A DNA stretch of 10,560 bases, from NCBI GenBank assembly GCA_035378845.1, contig DAOSUP010000031.1, positions 1 through 10,560 of the forward strand, written 5' to 3'. Position numbers and translations under genes: made by a program. Positions 6,634 to 10,560 of the stretch are shown here, in pieces. Under the pieces are notes generated by a model. The model saw only the letters and a program-made list of their open reading frames with translations. It was not told the origin of the DNA and ran no database searches. Each line of letters starts with the position of its first letter. Position 1 is the stretch's first letter. The DNA comes from JAKOUL01 sp035378845. Its GTDB lineage: Bacteria; Dictyoglomota; Dictyoglomia; Dictyoglomales; Dictyoglomaceae.

Positions 6634-7923
6634 TTATTCATATCTTAAAGCTTCTACCGGATCAAGTTTTGACGCCTTAATTGCAGGGTACAATCCTGAG
6701 ATACAAGATAAAAATATTGAAAAAACTATCACCAATACTATAAATTCAATAGGGGTTGAAAAAATCTTTACAAAATTTTCAGGTCTTTTCAGAATTATGC
6801 GATTGATAAATATATTTATTAATTGATTTAAAATCAACCCTATAATTGTTCCTAAAGTTCCACCGATAAATCCAATGGTTCCTGATTCCACCAAAAATAT
6901 ATTTCTTATATCTTTACGAGAAGCTCCTAAGGCTCTTAAAATTCCTATAAACTTTATCTTCTCATAGACTGCTATGATCATGGTATTCAGTACACCTATG
7001 GAAGCTACTATTAATACTATGATGCCTATACTTCCAAGTATTCCCTGAAAGATTGAAAAATACTTCTCTAACTCATTAAGAGCTTCTTCAAAAGTGCTTA
7101 CTGTAAATCCCATCTTCTTAATCTCTTCTGCTATATTATTTACATCTTTAAAAGATTCTGCTCTGACAGATACCTGATCATAACCATACTTTTCAAAATA
7201 TTTCTCCTCACCTACGGAGTACTCTTTTAATTTAACTGCTAATTTTAGAGGAAGGACCATAGTATCAGAATAATCTGCCTTTTCATTAATAACACCCACA
7301 ATTTTTACCTTCTCTTTTAAGAGCACATCTAAGGATAGGAAGTTAGGTACAGCAATCTCTATTTCCCTATTCATTATGCTATTATAATCATTAATCTTTG
7401 CTGACTTTAAAATCTTTTCTCCAATTAAAACACCATTTACATCATCTTCTTTTAATAATCTTCCTGCTAAAACTACCTCTTTCATCTTATCCTGAGGGAA
7501 AAGCTCATAGTAAGGATTATATCCAAAAGCCGATATCGTTAATTCTTTACCATTTATCTTCACATTTAAAGGGTTAACATTAATCATACCTATTACATGA
7601 GAAACTCCCTTTATCTCTTTAAACTTTTCAATATCCTTATCAAAGATTTGCTTATTTATCTCTTTTTCATTTATACTTTCTTGAGGAGTACCAAAAGAGA
7701 TAGTTACAGTTTTCACCTCTTTAAAAGGAGAAACTGATACCACATTAAAAAGATCATATTTCTTAAGTTCTTCTACTATATAATCTTGAGCCCCAAAGCC
7801 AAGACTTACCATTACAATAATAAGCATCGCACCAATAGCTATAGCAATAGAGTTTAAAATCGTTCTTAGTTTCTTCTTTCTTAAATTAGTAAATGCTATT
7901 TTTACAAAATCTATAAGTTTCAC
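6634..7923 (-). CDS. MacB/YtrF-like FtsX-family ABC transporter permease
   Basis: 429 residues with MacB topology: one N-terminal membrane helix (about 22-42), a large extracytoplasmic domain (about 45-287), then three C-terminal helices (about 293-318, 347-372, 391-412). Family marks are the N-terminal NLRKKKLRTILN (13-24), the cytoplasmic coupling segment KFIGILRALGASRKDI (324-339) and the C-terminal YPAIKASKLDPVEALRYE (412-429). Such permeases usually do not move substrate through the membrane but transmit ATPase strokes to the outside (mechanotransmission). They serve in lipoprotein, peptide or antibiotic handling, or in envelope stress. It pairs with the LolD-like ATPase gene that ends 3 bases upstream. 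The start is GTG, fixed by AAAGGAGGA (7931-7939) seven bases before it, inside the last codons of the ATPase gene. Last gene of the ytr-like operon. Confidence 0.93.
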   Translation of the reverse strand: MKLIDFVKIAFTNLRKKKLRTILNSIAIAIGAMLIIVMVSLGFGAQDYIVEELKKYDLFNVVSVSPFKEVKTVTISFGTPQESINEKEINKQIFDKDIEKFKEIKGVSHVIGMINVNPLNVKINGKELTISAFGYNPYYELFPQDKMKEVVLAGRLLKEDDVNGVLIGEKILKSAKINDYNSIMNREIEIAVPNFLSLDVLLKEKVKIVGVINEKADYSDTMVLPLKLAVKLKEYSVGEEKYFEKYGYDQVSVRAESFKDVNNIAEEIKKMGFTVSTFEEALNELEKYFSIFQGILGSIGIIVLIVASIGVLNTMIIAVYEKIKFIGILRALGASRKDIRNIFLVESGTIGFIGGTLGTIIGLILNQLINIFINRIILKRPENFVKIFSTPIEFIVLVIVFSIFLSCISGLYPAIKASKLDPVEALRYE

Positions 7924-7926
7924 TTT

Positions 7927-8595
7927 TTAATCCTCCTTTATCTCACCATCTCTAATCTTTAAGATCCTACTGGACATATTGGCATACTCCAAGTTATGAG
8001 TTACAAGCAAAATAGTTTTCCCTTCTTCATTCAGATCTTTTAGAAGGTTCATTATGGACAAACCTGTTTGAGAATCTAAATTACCTGTGGGCTCATCACA
8101 AAGAAGAATATCAGGATCATTTACTATAGCTCTTGCAATAGCAACTCTCTGTCTTTCACCACCTGAAAGTTCTGTAGGCTTACTTCTCAATTTATGAGAA
8201 AGACCTACCTTTTCAAGAGCTTTTTTAACTTTCTCCTCTCTTCTACCATCTCCTGAAAAAATTAAAGGTATCATTACATTCTCAAAAACTGTATAGGAAG
8301 GTTCCAAATAGAAAGATTGAAAGATATATCCAATTCTCTTATTCCTATACTTAGACAATCTCTCATCATCAAATTTGAAAATATCTTCTCCATCTATAAA
8401 AACTTTTCCAGAAGATGGTCTATCTAAACCTCCAATAATATTTAGAAGAGTAGACTTTCCAGATCCAGAAGGACCAATAATAGCTACAAACTCTCCCTTT
8501 TCAATTTTTAAGTTTATATCTTTTAAAGCAAGATACTTTTCCTTTCCTGAGATGTAATATTTATAAAGATTTTCAATATGAATCATACTTATCAA
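7927..8595 (-). CDS. LolD/MacB/YtrE-type ABC transporter ATP-binding protein
   Basis: A 222-residue stand-alone ATPase of the LolD/MacB class. Walker A GPSGSGKST (41-49), Q-loop Q93 in YIFQSFYLEPSYTVFENV, signature LSGGERQR (143-150), Walker B ILLCDE with catalytic E168, then the class-typical PTGNLDSQTG, and switch H200 (LVTHN). All catalytic residues are present. It would power the FtsX-like permease encoded next. The chosen start is TTG at 8595: AGGAGG lies four bases before it, like the spacing of neighbouring genes. An internal ATG at 8586 (MIHIENL) is a more usual protein start but would be 13 bases from that site. The upstream permease stop is 1 base away, so the genes are tightly coupled. 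Confidence 0.94.
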   Translation of the reverse strand: MISMIHIENLYKYYISGKEKYLALKDINLKIEKGEFVAIIGPSGSGKSTLLNIIGGLDRPSSGKVFIDGEDIFKFDDERLSKYRNKRIGYIFQSFYLEPSYTVFENVMIPLIFSGDGRREEKVKKALEKVGLSHKLRSKPTELSGGERQRVAIARAIVNDPDILLCDEPTGNLDSQTGLSIMNLLKDLNEEGKTILLVTHNLEYANMSSRILKIRDGEIKED

Positions 8596-8596
8596 A

Positions 8597-9379
8597 TTAC
8601 CTCCTAATCTCCACCTTACTATTTAGAAAATAAATATAAACTGAAGAAGCTAAAAGAATAACTAAAATATGGAATATAACGACAGCTATATTAATAGTTA
8701 GTTCATTAGCATTTAAGGAGAAATACCAGTTATTAATAGTAGCTTTATAATTAAATCGTGGCATATGTAAGAGATTATAGGGAAAAAGTTGTGTTAACTT
8801 ATTTTTTATATAATCTCCAAGGATTAAAAGAATAGAAGTTAATCCATAAGATAGATACTTAAGAAATTTATATTCAGAAGGAAGTTTTGAGGCTACGATA
8901 AATATAGAAAAAAGAAGAAAAATTTCAAAGAAGCCAAATATCAATTCCAATATACTAATAAAACCATGATCTCCAAAAAAGTAAGTAAATAATATATGAG
9001 TAAAATTATGGTCTACTCCTTTTAAGACTATAAAAGTCAAAAGAATACTCAAAATACTAATGTATATAAGCTCTAAAATATAGATAACAATCCTTTTATA
9101 AAAAAGATAAGAGGATCTTATGGGTAGACTAAAATCTAAATAGTTAAGATCATTTATAGATATATCCCTTAAATTATCTATCAAAATAGCTATTATAGAG
9201 GACAAAAAGATCAATAAACAGATAGTAAAAACAAATTCCGAAGCAGTAAAAGGATCTATTCCTACTATAAGGTTTCTATAATCTAAAGCTAAGAGAAGAT
9301 AAGCTCCAATAACAATGAGACTAAATACCCAATAGTATTTTTTCTTTCCTAAGATTTCATATTTAATAAGATTCCACAC
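8597..9379 (-). CDS. Six-helix ABC transporter permease (ABC-2/YtrC-D-like)
   Basis: 260 residues, very hydrophobic. Six probable membrane helices lie at about 17-33, 48-67, 97-119, 141-163, 174-190 and 229-251, with an N-terminal cytoplasmic amphipathic stretch MWNLIKYEILGKKKYYW typical of ABC-2 type permeases linked to GntR-regulated ATPases. Sequence conservation in this family is low, so the call rests on topology, that N-terminus and position between two ATPase genes. It most likely pairs with the YtrB-like ATPase just upstream. The start is GTG at 9379, nine bases after GGAGG (9389-9393), which lies directly before the upstream stop codon's end. Only one such permease is present, so it would have to homodimerise, whereas Bacillus ytr has two (YtrC and YtrD). 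Substrate unknown. Confidence 0.8.
   Translation of the reverse strand: MWNLIKYEILGKKKYYWVFSLIVIGAYLLLALDYRNLIVGIDPFTASEFVFTICLLIFLSSIIAILIDNLRDISINDLNYLDFSLPIRSSYLFYKRIVIYILELIYISILSILLTFIVLKGVDHNFTHILFTYFFGDHGFISILELIFGFFEIFLLFSIFIVASKLPSEYKFLKYLSYGLTSILLILGDYIKNKLTQLFPYNLLHMPRFNYKATINNWYFSLNANELTINIAVVIFHILVILLASSVYIYFLNSKVEIRR
8599..8605 (-). promoter_or_regulatory. Ribosome binding site deciding a TTG start
   Basis: AGGAGGT on the minus strand, formed by the last codons and stop of the upstream permease gene. It is spaced four bases (from GGAGG) from TTG at 8595 and 13 from ATG at 8586, which favours the TTG start of the LolD-like ATPase. Confidence 0.6.
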
Positions 9380-9393
9380 TCTTAAATACCTCC

Positions 9394-10086
9394 TTATTGA
9401 AACGTCTCTCTAAAAAGAGTATCTATTGATTTGTTTCTCTCTTCTCTTAATTTATCGGTTTTCTCATCCATGATAATTTCCCCTTGAGATATAAAAAGAG
9501 TTCTATCAGTGATATTTTCAATCTCTTTAACAAGATGGGTAGAGATTATCATAAGACTTTCTTCACAATAGTTTTTCAAGAGAGAATATATAATTTTATC
9601 CCTGGTAGATGGATCTATACCCCCTAAAGGCTCATCTAAAAGATAGATTTTTGCCTTCCGAGAAATAACAAGAGAAAGAATTAATTTCTCTAAATCTCCT
9701 TTAGAAAGTTCCTTTACTTTATAATCTTCTTTTAAATTGAAAAACATTAATAGTTCCATAAACTTATCACTATCAAAGTCTCTATAAAAATCTAAATAAA
9801 AATTCAAGGCATCTTTAACACTCATCCAAGAAGGGAAAATATTCTTATCAGGAAGAAAAGAAACTATGGATTTGGTATAGCTTCCTGGCTCTTTCTCATC
9901 TATGAGAATACTACCCTTAGAAGGTCTTAAAAGTCCCACGATAAGTTTTAAAAGAGTGGTCTTTCCACTTCCATTAGGTCCATAAAGTCCAATAAGCTCA
10001 CCTATATGAGCAGAGAAAGAGATATCCTTTAAAACCTGCTTTTTACCATAGTACTTAGAAAGGTCCTTAATCTCCAGAATCTCCAT
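9394..10086 (-). CDS. YtrB-like ABC transporter ATP-binding protein
   Basis: 230 residues from the ATG at 10086. Walker A GPNGSGKTT (36-44), Walker B YLLDE (148-152) followed by PLGGIDPSTR, and switch H184 in ISTHL. Two motifs differ from the textbook form: the Q-loop position is Asp (FLPDKN, D80), and the signature is LSKGD (127-131). Both look like the style of the GntR-linked YtrB-type ATPases, where PLGGIDP and LSKG are usual. It should drive the permease encoded next. Start choice: a GTG at 10095 is in frame and overlaps the regulator gene by 8 bases, but the GGAAGGAG site (10097-10104) is only one base from it; it is 10 bases from the ATG at 10086, which is therefore preferred. The regulator's stop is 1 base away. 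Confidence 0.92.
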   Translation of the reverse strand: MEILEIKDLSKYYGKKQVLKDISFSAHIGELIGLYGPNGSGKTTLLKLIVGLLRPSKGSILIDEKEPGSYTKSIVSFLPDKNIFPSWMSVKDALNFYLDFYRDFDSDKFMELLMFFNLKEDYKVKELSKGDLEKLILSLVISRKAKIYLLDEPLGGIDPSTRDKIIYSLLKNYCEESLMIISTHLVKEIENITDRTLFISQGEIIMDEKTDKLREERNKSIDTLFRETFQ

Positions 10087-10087
10087 A

Positions 10088-10462
10088 TTATTCACTCTCC
10101 TTCCAGTACTTATCTAATAGGGACAGGATTTCATCTTTTGAAAAATTTAGCTCTCTCACATCCTTTAAAAATTTAGCTATAATTTCTCTTACCATGACCT
10201 TCTTAAGATCTAAAATTTTTTCTGAATCTTGAGTTATAAAAGAACCCATTCCTCTCAAAGTAAAAATTATTCCTTCCCTTTCTAACTCTTGATAGGCTTT
10301 TTGCACTGTGTTAGGATTTACTTTTAATTCTTCTGCCATTTCCCTTACTGATGGTAATTTATCGCCACTTTTTAAATCTCCTCTTCCTATCCTTTTCTTT
10401 ATAAGATCCATAATCTGGATATATATAGGAGTTCTTTCATCAAACTCTATAACCCACACCAC
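10088..10462 (-). CDS. GntR-family (YtrA subfamily) transcriptional regulator
   Basis: 124 residues, the short YtrA type. The start matches the subfamily (EFDERTPIYIQIMDLIKKRI, 6-25), followed by a winged helix-turn-helix: LPSVREMAEELKVNPNTVQ (36-54), KAYQELEREGII (55-66) and the wing RGMGSFI (70-76). A short helical tail (about 80-124) would form the dimer instead of the large ligand domain of other GntR groups. YtrA proteins repress the ABC operon in which they lie, and this gene is first in exactly such an operon. The start is not sharp: GTG codons stand at 10462 and 10459 with only an AAAGG that runs into them. The next ATG lies 18 codons in and would remove family-conserved residues, so a GTG start is preferred. 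Confidence 0.93.
   Translation of the reverse strand: MVWVIEFDERTPIYIQIMDLIKKRIGRGDLKSGDKLPSVREMAEELKVNPNTVQKAYQELEREGIIFTLRGMGSFITQDSEKILDLKKVMVREIIAKFLKDVRELNFSKDEILSLLDKYWKESE
10097..10104 (-). promoter_or_regulatory. Ribosome binding site deciding the YtrB-like start
   Basis: GGAAGGAG on the minus strand within the last codons of the regulator gene. It lies 10 bases from ATG at 10086 and one base from GTG at 10095, so it points to the ATG. Confidence 0.55.
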
Positions 10463-10466
10463 CTTT

Positions 10467-10495
10467 CTGTATTACTGTATTAGATATATAATACA
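10467..10495. promoter_or_regulatory. Operator cluster, probable YtrA-type repressor site
   Basis: On the plus strand the 7-bp word TGTATTA occurs twice in tandem (10468-10474 and 10476-10482, as CTGTATTA repeats of 8 bp) and once inverted as TAATACA (10489-10495). The second and third copies form a palindrome with 7-bp arms and a 6-bp centre (10476-10495). The palindrome covers the -10 hexamer and predicted start of the regulator's own promoter. TGTA...TACA ends suit GntR-type sites; the binding protein is inferred from position. Confidence 0.65.
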
Positions 10496-10515
10496 CTATT
10501 ATAAAAATATGTCAA
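10488..10515 (-). promoter_or_regulatory. Promoter of the GntR-ABC (ytr-like) operon
   Basis: Minus-strand TTGACA (-35, 10510-10515, perfect) and TATTAT (-10, 10488-10493, one mismatch) with a 16-bp spacer. The predicted start near 10481 gives a leader of about 18 nt before the GTG at 10462. The operator palindrome lies across the -10. Confidence 0.65.
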
Positions 10516-10538
10516 GGGAAAGTAGTATAATCTTTAAT

Positions 10539-10560
10539 ATGAGAATGATGCGTGCTATGT
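10539..10560 (+). CDS. Possible start of a divergent gene, cut by right edge
   Basis: An ATG at 10539 opens a frame reading MRMMRAM to the window edge, seven bases after a perfect TATAAT (10526-10531). This would suit a leaderless mRNA, with start sites also at 10545 and 10548. There is no good -35 and no clear ribosome binding site, and seven residues cannot identify a product. Weak support only. Confidence 0.2.

Noticed and set aside
8375..8557. Plus-strand open frame of 60 codons
   Set aside because: Antisense to the Walker A region of the LolD-like ATPase gene; no independent support.

Overview
The window is AT-rich and densely coded. Every confident gene lies on the minus strand, with strong GGAGG ribosome binding sites, gaps of a few bases or short overlaps, and AGA/ATA-rich codon use. 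With an exported CBM9 (xylan/cellulose-binding) protein, a ribosome-type DRG/TGS GTPase and a TM287/288-like heterodimeric exporter, this suggests a low-GC thermophilic anaerobe. Dictyoglomus is my best guess and other Thermotogae- or Caldicellulosiruptor-like bacteria are possible; this is inference from style and content, not a database match.

Layout, in the direction of transcription (right to left). (1) 10462-6634: a five-gene operon of GntR/YtrA-type repressor, YtrB-like ABC ATPase, six-helix ABC permease, LolD/YtrE-like ABC ATPase and MacB/YtrF-like FtsX permease. It resembles a condensed Bacillus ytrABCDEF cell-envelope-stress operon with one ABC-2 permease instead of two. Its promoter is overlapped by three TGTATTA half-sites. 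(2) 6535-4571: a two-gene unit with its own promoter, a DRG-like GTPase with a TGS domain and a Gfo/Idh/MocA oxidoreductase. (3) 4519-486: a MarR repressor followed by the two halves of a heterodimeric ABC exporter, one half carrying a degenerate ATP site. A perfect 8-bp-arm palindrome sits on the -10 element and transcription start of marR, leaving a predicted leader of only about 10 nt. (4) 415-1: the 5' end of a secreted CBM9 protein that runs off the left edge, with a near-consensus promoter (TTGACA, 18 bp, TATAAT).

The two transporter operons follow one logic: a small DNA-binding regulator is the first gene, its likely operator covers its own promoter, and the ABC proteins it probably controls follow in the same transcript. 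No tRNA, rRNA, CRISPR array, insertion sequence or clear intrinsic terminator was seen. The far right edge (10496-10560) holds only the regulator's -35 element and a possible, weakly supported start of a divergent gene. I see no wholly new system. The points most worth a second look are the two operator/promoter arrangements, the compact ytr-like operon with its non-ATG starts, and the GTPase with an altered G3 motif.
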